This document shows, piece after piece, positions 32,972 to 42,862 of a DNA stretch of 64,000 nucleotides. The notes below the pieces were generated by a model. That model searched no databases. It was not told the DNA's origin and saw only the letters and a list, made by a program, of their open reading frames with translations. Each line of letters begins with the position of its first letter. Positions within the stretch are counted from its first letter, which is position 1. The translations under genes were made by a program, and so were the position numbers. Source of the DNA: UBA5364 sp050259235 (lineage in GTDB: Bacteria; Bacillota_I; Bacilli_A; RF39; UBA660); the NCBI GenBank assembly GCA_050259235.1, contig JBLNAG010000006.1, forward strand, positions 1 through 64,000, read 5' to 3'.

Positions 32972-33226
32972 TTACATTAGGATTAAGCTAGTCCCATTTC
33001 TAATATCAGTTTCTCTTATTAAATCATTAACAGAATATTTTTGACCAGTTTCACGATTATAAAGAGAACTATTCCCATTAATACTATAAGTTCCACTACT
33101 AATATCAAATATGGCTTTAGTCATAAGAATAATAACATTACCAATACGCTTATTAACAGGAATGTATAAGTTATATGTTTCTTCAATTTCAGGAACAATT
33201 AATTCAATTAATATTTTATTTTTCAT
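32972..33226 (-). CDS. esaB: EsaB/YukD-like ubiquitin-fold protein
   Basis: An 84-residue protein of beta-grasp style: ILIELIVPEIEETYNLYIPVNKRIGNVIILM, a long helix, then ends DIRNGTSLILM like other YukD proteins (the closing G-x-x-L-I-L). EsaB/YukD is a small cytosolic regulator-like part of type VIIb systems. ATG 33226 follows GTGGAGGAAC; it overlaps the essC stop by 11 bases, so the two are coupled. An in-frame ATG at 33241 lies in the site region. Confidence 0.82.
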   Translation of the reverse strand: MKNKILIELIVPEIEETYNLYIPVNKRIGNVIILMTKAIFDISSGTYSINGNSSLYNRETGQKYSVNDLIRETDIRNGTSLILM

Positions 33227-36200
33227 TTTGTTCCTCCACATCCACTACACATTTTATAGTTGTTAGTTTACCTTTAGTAATAGCAAATCCCATGTATGCA
33301 AAGTTTTTCTTTCTTGTTTCTGCATCAATGTTAGTAACATTAATAGCAATTTGTGATCCTATACCATCACCTAACCAAATACCTGAAGTATTATTAACTT
33401 GTGTAGAGTACCAAGGTTCTAGTTGCATATTCTTATATGATGAATAATCATCTACAAATAAGAACGCATTGTTTTTTAGAGTACTTGCTCTATTGAAAAT
33501 ATTGGTTAAGATTGGTTTAATATTAGGACCTACTTTACTTGTAAATGCTCCAATACCAACCATTATATAAATATTCTTATTTGTACCATTGGCATCATCT
33601 TGAATTTGATTATTAATAGCTACCATAATTTTATCAAAATCATTTTTATGGCAAGGAACACCTTCAATGTTCGTGTTAAAGATACGTAAAAAATCAATAA
33701 CCATAATATTGGCATATTTTTTCATTTCTTTAGCAATTGCATAAACAAATTCGATTTTATCTGCAATTTCATTACTTAAAACAATATTGATATTATTTTC
33801 TGTAAAGTTATATTTAAATATATTCTTAGTATCAATGTTATAACCAATTGGAATATGTCCAAGATCAGTAGCTTCATTTATAACTAAATCTAACGTTATT
33901 TCATCAGGAACAACAGTGATTCTTTTAGCTCTTTCGGTATACGATTGATTAAGAATTTCACTAGCCTTTTTAATAACATTATTTATTTGACTAGGTTCAT
34001 AAATATAAGCAGTTTGGAATTCAAATACTTCATCGTTTTTATCAATAATACCTCGCCCAACATACTTAGCAGGGATTAATCCTCTTGGTGTATTTTGAAT
34101 AACTGCACGATAATCATCATCGTTAGGTAATTGAAGAGCAATTTTATTATTGAAGTTTTGAGCCATACGACTTCTTACGGCTGCTGTTGTAGCAGCTGTT
34201 ATAATAAAGTTAATTCCAAATTTGGCACATTCACGATAAATAGGTTGTGCTGCTTCAGATAATTTATTAAATGCTTCAGAGAAAATATCGTAACCGTTTA
34301 TAACAACAATAATTAATGGTAGTTTATTACCACTATTTTCGCAATAATTTATATAACTTCCAGCATAATCAGAGAATAAATCTCTTCGTCTTTCCATTTC
34401 TTCATAAACCATAGCAAAGATGTTATTTATTTTTTCTTGTTCATCTACTGTTGCTACTTCACCAACATGTGGAATATTATTAAATACTTTTAATGTTTCA
34501 GCACCACAATCGATAATATAGAAATTAACTTCTTGTGGTGTATGTTCAGCAATCGTTGACCAAATAATAGTGGTTGCTAATAGTTCCTTACCACTACCAC
34601 TTTGACCGTAAATAACAGTATTACCACCGTTAGTTAAATCTAAATTTAATAAGCCTTGTTCTTGTTTAGTAGGTTTATCATATTCACCAATAACAGGATT
34701 AATAAAGAATGGATTAGGTTTATAATTATATTTTACTTTTAAATCATTGATATAAATAAATCCAGGTATGATATCGAGCCATAACTTTTTACGCTTGATG
34801 TTTTCACTTTCAGATAACTGATAGATATATTTAACAGTATTAGTTAATTGATCACCCAAGTTACCATTTTTATCATTTTTAGGATTTTCTTTAACTAAGT
34901 CATTAATAGTTTTGACTACATAGCCTACATTATTAACAAAGTTAATTGAATCATCAACTTTCTTTAAAATACGATTACTTGGAACATATTTAGCACCACC
35001 CCAAGCTGATTGACCAATATCAAAGTAATCATCATAACCAACTTGAAGATAGAAGCGGCCAACATCTTTTAAGCTAGCTGCATCTGGCTTTTTCAACATT
35101 TCCATACTGTCTGAACGATCTTGTACTTTTAAACATACTTTAAATTTAGAGTTACTCCAAATTTGATCGTTAACAACACCACTTGGTTTTTGAGTTGCTA
35201 GAATTAAATGAACGCCTAATGAACGGCCGATACGAGCGGTTGTAATTAGTTGATCCATAAATTCTGGTCTTTGACTCTTAAGTTCCGCAAACTCATCTGT
35301 AATGATAAATAAATGAGCTAATGGTTCTTTAACAATTCCTTCACGATATAATCTTTGATATTTATAGATATCAATAGTACTTTCATCAAGAGAATCTTTT
35401 ACTTCATTGAATATTCTTTGACGTCTTTTTAATTCACTTTCTATTGATACTAAAGTTCTATTCATTTCACTAGTATCTAGATTTGTTATAGTTCCAGCAA
35501 GGTGAGGAATATGAACACCTGTTGCTTTATTTTCAAAAGCCCCAGCTAAGCCACCACCTTTATAATCTATTAGAACAAATTGAACTTCATATGGATGATA
35601 ATTAACAGCCATTGATAAGATATAGGTAATAATAAATTCACTTTTACCTGAGCCTGTAGAACCGGCAATTAAACCGTGTGGTCCATGAAATTTTTCATGT
35701 AAGTCTAGCATAAATAATTCGCCAGTTGTTTTAACACCAACAGGAGTAGATAAATTTACAACTGGATTGTTAGACTTCCATCTATTTAGAATATTTAATT
35801 GTTCTACCTTAGAAGCGTTGTACATTTCAAGAAAAGAAATCATATTTGGTAAACCGGCACTTTCATCTTTTGATAAAATAGGAATATTTGCTAGTTTAAC
35901 ACTTAATGCTTTCATATCTAAGTCAGGAATAGCATCAAGTTTGAATTGAACTTGTGATTGTGTTTCTATTTCTTCGCCTAAGATACAGCCATCTTTGGTT
36001 GTTATACTGATAAATGTTTCGCAAGTACTTGGTAAATCCCTAGTACTATTAGACATTGTAATAAGTGAAAAACCTAAGTTTTGTTCATTTTTACAAATCA
36101 TATCAGCAATAGCTTCTTTTTTAGCTGTTTTATAATTATCACAAAAGATTAAATAATAAGGTGAAAAATTTTTAAATCCTTGATCTTTCTTTAGATCCTC

Positions 36201-37838
36201 TAATCCTTCTTCATCTTTACCAGCATCTTTTATTTGATCACGACGCATTTTATATTCTTCTTCAAGATAACTAGCAATTGATCTTAGCTCATCTTGATTA
36301 GTTGCGAAGAATCTAATATTTTTATTATCACTCCAACAGTGTGGTAAAAATTTAGTATATTCCCAATTCTTTTCTTGCTTTTTATTAGTTAAAATAACCA
36401 ATTTTACATCATTAGCACTATGATTCGCTACTATTTGGGTAATAATACTATTGAGGTATTTTTCCTTTTCTTGTGTATTAAAGATAAAAGATATATTAGG
36501 TTTACTAGTTAAAGAATAGGTTATTGGTACATCTTTTAGTAATTTAGCTTTTTCCACTACTCTATATACTGATTCAAATAAATTATCTTCATCTAAAGTA
36601 AAATGTTCTTCTGGTGCTTTAATAGTTAAATCAGTATCTTTATCTCCAATACCTAAACGAACAGCAAGAAAGTCTCCATCATTAATTTGTCTACTCCATA
36701 ATTTTTTGTCATTATTAATAATCATATTAGAGCATTCAAACGCTGAAGGATTATTAGCATATTCAATAAGAGTGTGTTGTTTCATTGTTTGATCAATTAC
36801 TTGCTCTTTCTTATCTAAATAAGCTTTATATTTTGTTTGTCTTAATTCTTCACGTTTCCTACGTTTTCTTTTATTATAAGCAGTCATAAGTCTTGGAATT
36901 ACTAAACTACCAATAATCATGGCTAAACACATTATAATTTGTGGTAAAACACCCATCAAAGTCTTTTTACCAGTTGAAAGACTATCAAAAACAGAATATC
37001 CTGTAACAAATGAAGAAGCTAACATTGTTAAACTTGTTCCAATTGATAATAAGAAAGGAATATCTGGTTGATCATCTTTATTAGGAGGAGCATCAATTTC
37101 TAAATCAAGGTGTTCAACTTTTTCTCTCATACGAGGAGTATGAAAAAAATAATCATCATCTTTATATAAATTAATACTGCTTTCTTCTTCGTCTACTTGT
37201 TCATAAGTAGAATTATTAACATTATCATTTGTATTATAAGCTGTTAAGTCTTTGACACTTACACTACTTTTTGGGTTATTGATTTTTAGAAAACCATTCA
37301 TCCAGATAATTTTCAAACCGTTTAAGAAAATTACATCTCCAATTTTCAATTCATGTTTTATAATACTTTGATTATTTACATATGTATAAAAATTAGTACT
37401 TTTAGTTTCAATTACCCAACTATTTTCAACTTTAGTTATTTCACATTGAATATTATCAACTAAAGGACTATTATATAAAATATTACAATCTTTACTATTA
37501 CCTATTTTAATATTAGTTAATTTTGAATAATCTAAAGCATAGATTTCCTTTTCGATTGTTGGGGAAGCATAAAGCATAATATATTCATTTCGACCTAATA
37601 TTTTTAGATAATAAAAAGAATAATCATCTAACGTCATTTCTTCTACTGTTTCTTGATTATTAACAATATTGACATTCCCATTACTTTTTAATTTCCATTT
37701 GCCAGCTTCTGCTTCAATAGTAACAATACTATCTTCATCGCTATTTAAAGATCTATAAGGCATTAAAAAAGCTGAATCTACTTTAGTTGGCAAAACATAT
37801 TTATCGATTTTTTTGTTGTCAATTAAATAAATCTTCAA
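33216..37838 (-). CDS. essC: type VII secretion ATPase EssC
   Basis: The motor of the type VIIb system, 1540 residues. Order: N-terminal FHA-like domains (about 1-190, with IGNSKDCNILYNS), two membrane segments (about 258-280 and 295-318), then FtsK/SpoIIIE-type ATPase domains. Domain D1 has GSTGSGKS (726-733) and the ITDEFAELK Walker B. Domain D2 has GQSGSGKE (1078-1085), lacking the usual S/T after the lysine. A third, degenerate domain fills the C-terminus (about 1350-1530). The layout and length match EssC/YukBA. First gene of the locus, with a strong GGAGGGGT site. Confidence 0.95.
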   Translation of the reverse strand: MKIYLIDNKKIDKYVLPTKVDSAFLMPYRSLNSDEDSIVTIEAEAGKWKLKSNGNVNIVNNQETVEEMTLDDYSFYYLKILGRNEYIMLYASPTIEKEIYALDYSKLTNIKIGNSKDCNILYNSPLVDNIQCEITKVENSWVIETKSTNFYTYVNNQSIIKHELKIGDVIFLNGLKIIWMNGFLKINNPKSSVSVKDLTAYNTNDNVNNSTYEQVDEEESSINLYKDDDYFFHTPRMREKVEHLDLEIDAPPNKDDQPDIPFLLSIGTSLTMLASSFVTGYSVFDSLSTGKKTLMGVLPQIIMCLAMIIGSLVIPRLMTAYNKRKRRKREELRQTKYKAYLDKKEQVIDQTMKQHTLIEYANNPSAFECSNMIINNDKKLWSRQINDGDFLAVRLGIGDKDTDLTIKAPEEHFTLDEDNLFESVYRVVEKAKLLKDVPITYSLTSKPNISFIFNTQEKEKYLNSIITQIVANHSANDVKLVILTNKKQEKNWEYTKFLPHCWSDNKNIRFFATNQDELRSIASYLEEEYKMRRDQIKDAGKDEEGLEDLKKDQGFKNFSPYYLIFCDNYKTAKKEAIADMICKNEQNLGFSLITMSNSTRDLPSTCETFISITTKDGCILGEEIETQSQVQFKLDAIPDLDMKALSVKLANIPILSKDESAGLPNMISFLEMYNASKVEQLNILNRWKSNNPVVNLSTPVGVKTTGELFMLDLHEKFHGPHGLIAGSTGSGKSEFIITYILSMAVNYHPYEVQFVLIDYKGGGLAGAFENKATGVHIPHLAGTITNLDTSEMNRTLVSIESELKRRQRIFNEVKDSLDESTIDIYKYQRLYREGIVKEPLAHLFIITDEFAELKSQRPEFMDQLITTARIGRSLGVHLILATQKPSGVVNDQIWSNSKFKVCLKVQDRSDSMEMLKKPDAASLKDVGRFYLQVGYDDYFDIGQSAWGGAKYVPSNRILKKVDDSINFVNNVGYVVKTINDLVKENPKNDKNGNLGDQLTNTVKYIYQLSESENIKRKKLWLDIIPGFIYINDLKVKYNYKPNPFFINPVIGEYDKPTKQEQGLLNLDLTNGGNTVIYGQSGSGKELLATTIIWSTIAEHTPQEVNFYIIDCGAETLKVFNNIPHVGEVATVDEQEKINNIFAMVYEEMERRRDLFSDYAGSYINYCENSGNKLPLIIVVINGYDIFSEAFNKLSEAAQPIYRECAKFGINFIITAATTAAVRSRMAQNFNNKIALQLPNDDDYRAVIQNTPRGLIPAKYVGRGIIDKNDEVFEFQTAYIYEPSQINNVIKKASEILNQSYTERAKRITVVPDEITLDLVINEATDLGHIPIGYNIDTKNIFKYNFTENNINIVLSNEIADKIEFVYAIAKEMKKYANIMVIDFLRIFNTNIEGVPCHKNDFDKIMVAINNQIQDDANGTNKNIYIMVGIGAFTSKVGPNIKPILTNIFNRASTLKNNAFLFVDDYSSYKNMQLEPWYSTQVNNTSGIWLGDGIGSQIAINVTNIDAETRKKNFAYMGFAITKGKLTTIKCVVDVEEQNEK

Positions 37839-37870
37839 TCATACCCCTCCGACTATTCTTTTACCCTATA

Positions 37871-37879
37871 ATTATACCA
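37871..37879 (-). promoter_or_regulatory. extended -10 promoter of essC
   Basis: TGGTATAAT on the minus strand, with TGTCGA just upstream (37883-37888), the same arrangement as at the tagO-like gene. Confidence 0.65.
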
Positions 37880-37963
37880 TAATCGACATAAAAAAAATAG
37901 TACGAAAAATGTAGTATTTTGAAATAATAATTACTATGCAATAAAAAACAAATAAATTTAGAA

Positions 37964-38578
37964 TTACTTGTTTTTATATTTTAATCTTAAATTTGGGAAC
38001 TTGAAAATATTAGTAAATTTATTATAACAATAGAAGAACCATATACGTGAAATTGATTTTTGTTTTATTTTAACTGGTTCGGAATTTATGCTTTCAATAA
38101 AACCGTTAACAATTACTTCGGGATTATTTATTCTGTATAAACCATCTTTTATATCTGTAACTGACCAGTCATATTTTTTTGCAATTTTTATAAATCCTCC
38201 AAGTTTATCTAAAGGAATAGTAATCAATGGTTTTTCAAATTCTAACCATTCAATAGCTTTTTGAGTAAGTAAAAAACCTATTTTGTTTTTTCTAAATACT
38301 TCATCTACAAAAAAAGTACAAATTTTCTTTTCTGTTTCGCCTTTTTTTAAACTTGCAAAACCAATTATTTTATCATTGATATGAGCTACAATAATATTTC
38401 TACTGCCATCATATATCCCAGGTACTTGTTTACTTAAAAACCATTGTTTATAATCAGGATAATCTTCTTTTACTTGTAAACTTAATAAAAGGACATTATT
38501 GATTATATTTTGTACATATTCCATCGGATAACCTTTATTGATAAGTTCATTTAAACTATTGATTTCTATTTTTGACAT
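37964..38578 (-). CDS. GNAT family N-acetyltransferase
   Basis: A 204-residue protein. The GNAT core is seen as NIIVAHINDKIIGFASLKKGETEKKICTFFVDEVFRKNKIGFLLTQKAIEWL in pieces: strand beta4 (KICTFFVDEVF) and the acetyl-CoA loop RKNKIGFLL in place of R-x-x-G-x-G/A. It would transfer an acetyl group to an unknown amine. The C-terminal 40 residues (KQKSISRIWFFY) are hydrophobic and basic. RBS is GGAAGAT. Transcribed alone. Confidence 0.8.
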   Translation of the reverse strand: MSKIEINSLNELINKGYPMEYVQNIINNVLLLSLQVKEDYPDYKQWFLSKQVPGIYDGSRNIIVAHINDKIIGFASLKKGETEKKICTFFVDEVFRKNKIGFLLTQKAIEWLEFEKPLITIPLDKLGGFIKIAKKYDWSVTDIKDGLYRINNPEVIVNGFIESINSEPVKIKQKSISRIWFFYCYNKFTNIFKFPNLRLKYKNK

Positions 38579-38707
38579 ACATTATCTTCCTTTTGATTAA
38601 CTATTATATAATTAAAAAACTAAAAATCCAAGTATTATAATATAATTTAAAATAATATTTTGAATTATATATTCATATTTCGCCTATACTAAATTTAGGT
38701 GATAAAA

Positions 38708-40192
38708 ATGGAATCAATATGGATGAGAGATTATATAAATAAAAATTTACCTACTGTGGATAAAAATATAGATACGCCTGTTTTAATAATAGGTGGTGGT
38801 ATAGCAGGTTTAATGTGTGCTTATAATTTTATGAAAAATGGTATTAAATTTGTTTTAGTTGATAGTAAAAAACTAGCAAGTGGGGTAAGTGCATTTACTA
38901 CTGCACAAGTTAGTGTTGCTCATGACTCTATGTATGAAGAAATAAAGAAGAAGCACGACAAGGATACAGCAATATCCTATTTAAATTCACAAATTGAAGG
39001 TTTAGATATAATTAATGAAATAATAGAATCTGAAAGGATAAAGTGTGATTATAGAGAAGAAAGTACTATATTATGTGCTAGTGAAGATAAAAATGTTGAA
39101 ACATTAAAAAAGCAATATAACACAGTTAGAGAATATGCTGATGTTAAATTACTACGTTCAAAAAAAGATATTTTTAAATATAAAAAGGGCCTTGAATTTA
39201 AAAATCAATTTATATTTAACCCTATGAAATATATGATGAATATTATAGATATTTTGATTAGAAATAATTGCTTATTATATGAAAATTCTAATGTAACTAA
39301 AATCGAGAAAAAAGATGATAGATATGAAGTATTAATTAATAATAATTATAAAATAAATACTGATAAAATTATTATGGCTTGTCACTATCCTTTCTTGAAT
39401 CCTGATAATTTATATTTTGCAAAAATATATCAAAGTAAATCTTATGCAGTAGCGTTTAAGACAAGTGTTAAAATAACTGCTAACTATGTATCTCTTGATG
39501 AACCTTATTATTATATTAGAACTTATGATAATTCTACATTAATAATAGGAGGAAGTGATCATTATACAGGATTAGATATAGATATAAATAAGTGTTATGA
39601 AAAGTTAATTAATAAAATACATGACATAGATAAGGATGCTAAAATATTATATAAGTGGTTCACAGAAGACTGTATGCCAATTGACTCATTACCTTTTGTT
39701 GGCAAATATTCAAATAAAAATCCTAATATAATTTTAATCACAGGTTTTCAAAAATGGGGATTCACAAATAGTCATATTGCTGCCAAAAATGTTACTAATA
39801 TGCTTCTGGGTAAGAAATATGATGACTTATATAAAACCAATAGATATACATTAGCTAAAGATTTAAAATCCACATTTAGAATGATTGCACATAGTATTGA
39901 TGGATTAGTACTTAGTAGATTGTTTATAAAAAATTATGAATTAAGTAAAATAAAAGTTGGTAGTGGAAAAGTTATGAGATATAAAAATACCAACGCATTG
40001 GTTTATCGAGAAAGTGAAAATGAATTCATATTTCTAAAGAATGTATGCACTCATATGGGATGTACTTTAATATGGAATGATGTAGATAAGGTATGGGAAT
40101 CTAAATGTCATGGATCTATTTTTGATAAGTATGGTCATGTTATATACGGACCGGCCTTTAAAGATTTAGAGAGAATAGATTTTGATAAATAA
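38708..40192 (+). CDS. FAD oxidoreductase with C-terminal Rieske domain, YhfW-like
   Basis: A 494-residue two-domain protein like Bacillus YhfW. Residues 20-370 are a DAO-type FAD domain (VLIIGGGIAGLMCAYNFMK; late PFVGKYS and ITGFQKWGFTNSHIAA). The last 80 residues are a Rieske [2Fe-2S] domain with C-T-H-M-G-C and C-H-G-S-I-F, giving the two Cys/His pairs that bind the cluster. The substrate is unknown. ATG 38708 follows TTAGGTGAT; the GTG at 38699 is part of that site. Confidence 0.9.
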   Translation: MESIWMRDYINKNLPTVDKNIDTPVLIIGGGIAGLMCAYNFMKNGIKFVLVDSKKLASGVSAFTTAQVSVAHDSMYEEIKKKHDKDTAISYLNSQIEGLDIINEIIESERIKCDYREESTILCASEDKNVETLKKQYNTVREYADVKLLRSKKDIFKYKKGLEFKNQFIFNPMKYMMNIIDILIRNNCLLYENSNVTKIEKKDDRYEVLINNNYKINTDKIIMACHYPFLNPDNLYFAKIYQSKSYAVAFKTSVKITANYVSLDEPYYYIRTYDNSTLIIGGSDHYTGLDIDINKCYEKLINKIHDIDKDAKILYKWFTEDCMPIDSLPFVGKYSNKNPNIILITGFQKWGFTNSHIAAKNVTNMLLGKKYDDLYKTNRYTLAKDLKSTFRMIAHSIDGLVLSRLFIKNYELSKIKVGSGKVMRYKNTNALVYRESENEFIFLKNVCTHMGCTLIWNDVDKVWESKCHGSIFDKYGHVIYGPAFKDLERIDFDK

Positions 40193-40204
40193 ATATTAAA
40201 AACT

Positions 40205-40228
40205 AAAATCAACATTGTTGATTTTTTT
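40205..40228 (+). terminator. intrinsic terminator
   Basis: Stem AAATCAACA with TGTTGATTT (shared central TTG loop), then a T-run. Confidence 0.8.
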
Positions 40229-40272
40229 AATGCTTTTTATGATAAAATATATTAGATTGATGGAGGTGAAAT

Positions 40273-41394
40273 ATGATTTACTTAGATTATGCAGCTAATA
40301 GTCCCGTTAATAAAGAGGTGTTAGATCTTTTTTATGATACAACTTTGAAGTATTATGCTAATCCTAACTCATTACATAAGTTAGGTTTGGAAGCTAAGAG
40401 TTTATTAGATAATGCAACTATGAATATTGCTAAGAACTTACATATTTCTCCTGAAGAAATAATTTATACAAGTGGTGCTAGTGAATCAAATAATTTAGCT
40501 ATTACTGGTATATGCAAAAGATATAAAAATGTTGGTAAGCATATTTTAATAACACCAATGGAACACACTTCTATAATTGCCCCTGCTAGCGTTATGCAAG
40601 ATGAGGGATTTGAAGTAGAAATGATACCTATTTTACCTAATGGTAAGGTTGATATTGAAGGATTAAAGAAATTATTAAGAAATGATACTATTTTAGTTAG
40701 TTTAGCTTCAGTTGATAGTGAAGTCGGAATTAGACAACCAGTAGAAGAAATAGGAAAGCTGTTAAAAGATTATCCTAATTGTCATTTTCATACTGATGCA
40801 TCACAAGTTATTGGTAAATCATCTATTGATTTTAGTGATGTGGATTTAGTAACAATAGCCCCACACAAGTTCTATGGTTTGAATGGTTTTGGAGCATTAA
40901 TTAAAAAGAAGGATGTTCAATTGAGGCCAATTATTTTAGGTGGTAAGAGTACTACTGTCTATCGTAGTGGAACTCCAGTGTTAGCTAATGTGTTAGCATT
41001 TGATAAGGCTTTAGAATTAGCATTAGAGAATTTGGAAAATAAAATTAAATATGTAGAAGATTTAAATAAATATTTAAGAGAAGAATTAAGTAAATATAAA
41101 AAGGTTAATATTAATAGTCCTAAAGATGCTATTCCTTTCACTTTAAATTTTAGTATTAAAGGAATAAAGGCAATTAATTTTACTACTGCTTTAGAAAAGT
41201 ATGAAATTTATGTTTCAACCAAATCAGCATGTTGTCCACCTAATACACCTTCAAAAGCTGTTTATGCAATGTCAAAAGATAAAGATATGGCTACTTCTTC
41301 TATAAGAGTAAGCTTATCTCATTTAACAACTCTTGATGAGTTACACGAATTTATGAAATACTTTGATATATGCTATAAGGAAATGGTGGATTAA
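40273..41394 (+). CDS. cysteine desulfurase
   Basis: PLP enzyme of the NifS/IscS class V aminotransferase family, 373 residues. YLDYAANSPV start, TSGASESNNLAI, HTDASQVIGK, PLP lysine in APHKFYG (about residue 199) and the sulfur-carrying cysteine in TKSACCPP (about residue 319). It takes sulfur from cysteine. Being one base before a tRNA thiolase gene, it probably supplies sulfur for tRNA modification. RBS is GGAGGTGA. Which of the iscS/nifS/nifZ-type names applies is not decided. Confidence 0.93.
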   Translation: MIYLDYAANSPVNKEVLDLFYDTTLKYYANPNSLHKLGLEAKSLLDNATMNIAKNLHISPEEIIYTSGASESNNLAITGICKRYKNVGKHILITPMEHTSIIAPASVMQDEGFEVEMIPILPNGKVDIEGLKKLLRNDTILVSLASVDSEVGIRQPVEEIGKLLKDYPNCHFHTDASQVIGKSSIDFSDVDLVTIAPHKFYGLNGFGALIKKKDVQLRPIILGGKSTTVYRSGTPVLANVLAFDKALELALENLENKIKYVEDLNKYLREELSKYKKVNINSPKDAIPFTLNFSIKGIKAINFTTALEKYEIYVSTKSACCPPNTPSKAVYAMSKDKDMATSSIRVSLSHLTTLDELHEFMKYFDICYKEMVD

Positions 41395-41395
41395 T

Positions 41396-42226
41396 ATGGA
41401 AAAATATCAAGAAATAGAAAGAAGTATAATAAAAAAACATCGCAAAGGTATTTGGACAAAAGTTACTAAAGCTATTAAAGATTATAAATTAATCAATGAT
41501 GGTGATAAAATTATGGTCTGTATTTCTGGGGGAAAGGATTCATTTTTATTAGCTAAATGTGTTCAAGAATTACAAAGACATGGCAAGATAAAATTTGAAG
41601 CTAAATATGTAGTAATGGATCCTGGATACAATGAATATAATAAGAGTTTTATTTTAGACAATGCCAAAGTATTAAATGTTGATATTGAAATGTTTGAAAG
41701 TGATATTTTTGATGTAGTATCAACAGTGGAATCAAAAAGTCCTTGTTATTTATGTGCTAGAATGAGAAGGGGTTACTTATATAATAGAGCTAAAGAACTA
41801 GGTTATAATAAAATTGCTTTAGGACATCACTTTGACGATGTAATTGAAACAACTTTACTAAGTCAATTTTATGGTTCGGAAGTTAAGACTATGTTACCAA
41901 AATTACATAGTGATAACTTTGAAGGTATTGAATTAATAAGACCTCTTTATTTAGTTAAAGAGGAAGATATTATTGCTTGGAAAAACAGTAATGAGTTAAC
42001 ATTTATTAACTGTGCTTGTAGATTTACTGAAGGATGTTCATTAATAAATGATGGAACAAGCAAAAGAAAAGAAATTAAAGAGTTGATAAAACAACTTAGA
42101 AAAGTTAATCCTAGTGTTGACAACAATATTTTCAAAAGCATGAGTAACGTTAATCTAGATGCTATATTAGGGTATCGTAAAGATGGTAAAGAGTATAATT
42201 TTTTAGATGAATATGAAACTAAGTAA
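41396..42226 (+). CDS. ttcA: TtcA-like tRNA sulfurtransferase
   Basis: PP-loop ATPase of 276 residues. The PP-loop is ISGGKDSFLLAK (about residues 44-55). Cysteine pairs in PCYLCARMRRGYLY and ALGHHFDDVIETTLL match the TtcA/TtuA group, which binds an iron-sulfur cluster and makes 2-thiocytidine at tRNA position 32 or related thiolations. A further FINCACRFTEGCS segment follows. It begins one base after the desulfurase stop with GGTGG in the end of that gene. The in-frame ATG at 41363 lies inside the desulfurase. Exact modified base is inferred. Confidence 0.85.
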   Translation: MEKYQEIERSIIKKHRKGIWTKVTKAIKDYKLINDGDKIMVCISGGKDSFLLAKCVQELQRHGKIKFEAKYVVMDPGYNEYNKSFILDNAKVLNVDIEMFESDIFDVVSTVESKSPCYLCARMRRGYLYNRAKELGYNKIALGHHFDDVIETTLLSQFYGSEVKTMLPKLHSDNFEGIELIRPLYLVKEEDIIAWKNSNELTFINCACRFTEGCSLINDGTSKRKEIKELIKQLRKVNPSVDNNIFKSMSNVNLDAILGYRKDGKEYNFLDEYETK

Positions 42227-42246
42227 AAATTACTTAGTTTTTTATT
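42217..42246 (+). terminator. intrinsic terminator
   Basis: Stem AAACTAAGTAA with TTACTTAGTTT around AAA, then T-run; covers the stop of the TtcA-like gene. Confidence 0.85.
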
Positions 42247-42291
42247 TAATTAATATTATTTATTTGTTATACTTATAATAGAGGTGTTTAT

Positions 42292-42852
42292 ATGTTTGAA
42301 GTAGAACAAAGAAGTTTTATAAGCAAAGAAAAATATAATGAGTTAATTAATGATTTTAAAAATAAGAAAGTAAAATTTAATGAATCCAAACAAATAACAT
42401 ATTATTTTAAGGGAGATACTGACTTTAGAATAATGTATACTAAAGATTATACTAAGATGTGGTTGAAAAAAGGTCAAATTCATGATGATGCTAGGGAGGA
42501 AATGGAAGTTTTAGTTGATAATAAATATAGATCTGATTTAAGTAAGATGCTTGAATGTTTGGGATATGAAGTAGAAATTAAATGGTTTAGAAAAAGATTA
42601 GAGGGAAGTTATCAAGATATAAAGTTAACTATTGATTACACTGCTGGATATGGATATATTGTAGAAGTTGAAAAGATTGTTACTGATGAATCTTTAATTG
42701 ATGAAACTAAAAATAAATTAGTTGATATTTTAAAATCGTTTAATATAGAAATTTCTGATAAACAAGAGTTTAAAGATAAATATAGCGACTATAAAATAAA
42801 TTGGAGTAAATATACTAATGATATTAATGAAGAAAAGTTCTTAAGTGAATAA
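42292..42852 (+). CDS. CYTH domain protein
   Basis: A 186-residue protein of the CYTH triphosphate tunnel fold: FEVEQRSFISKEKY gives the E-x-E-x-R/K signature, FRIMYTKDYTKMWLKKG and REEMEV the inner charged strands, and TIDYTAGYGYIVEVEKIV the last E-x-E. Members cleave triphosphates or polyphosphate or make cAMP; the branch resembles class IV adenylate cyclase-like enzymes but substrate is not fixed by sequence. RBS is AGAGGTG. The next gene overlaps its mRNA closely. Confidence 0.85.
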   Translation: MFEVEQRSFISKEKYNELINDFKNKKVKFNESKQITYYFKGDTDFRIMYTKDYTKMWLKKGQIHDDAREEMEVLVDNKYRSDLSKMLECLGYEVEIKWFRKRLEGSYQDIKLTIDYTAGYGYIVEVEKIVTDESLIDETKNKLVDILKSFNIEISDKQEFKDKYSDYKINWSKYTNDINEEKFLSE

Positions 42853-42862
42853 TAGGTGTATA

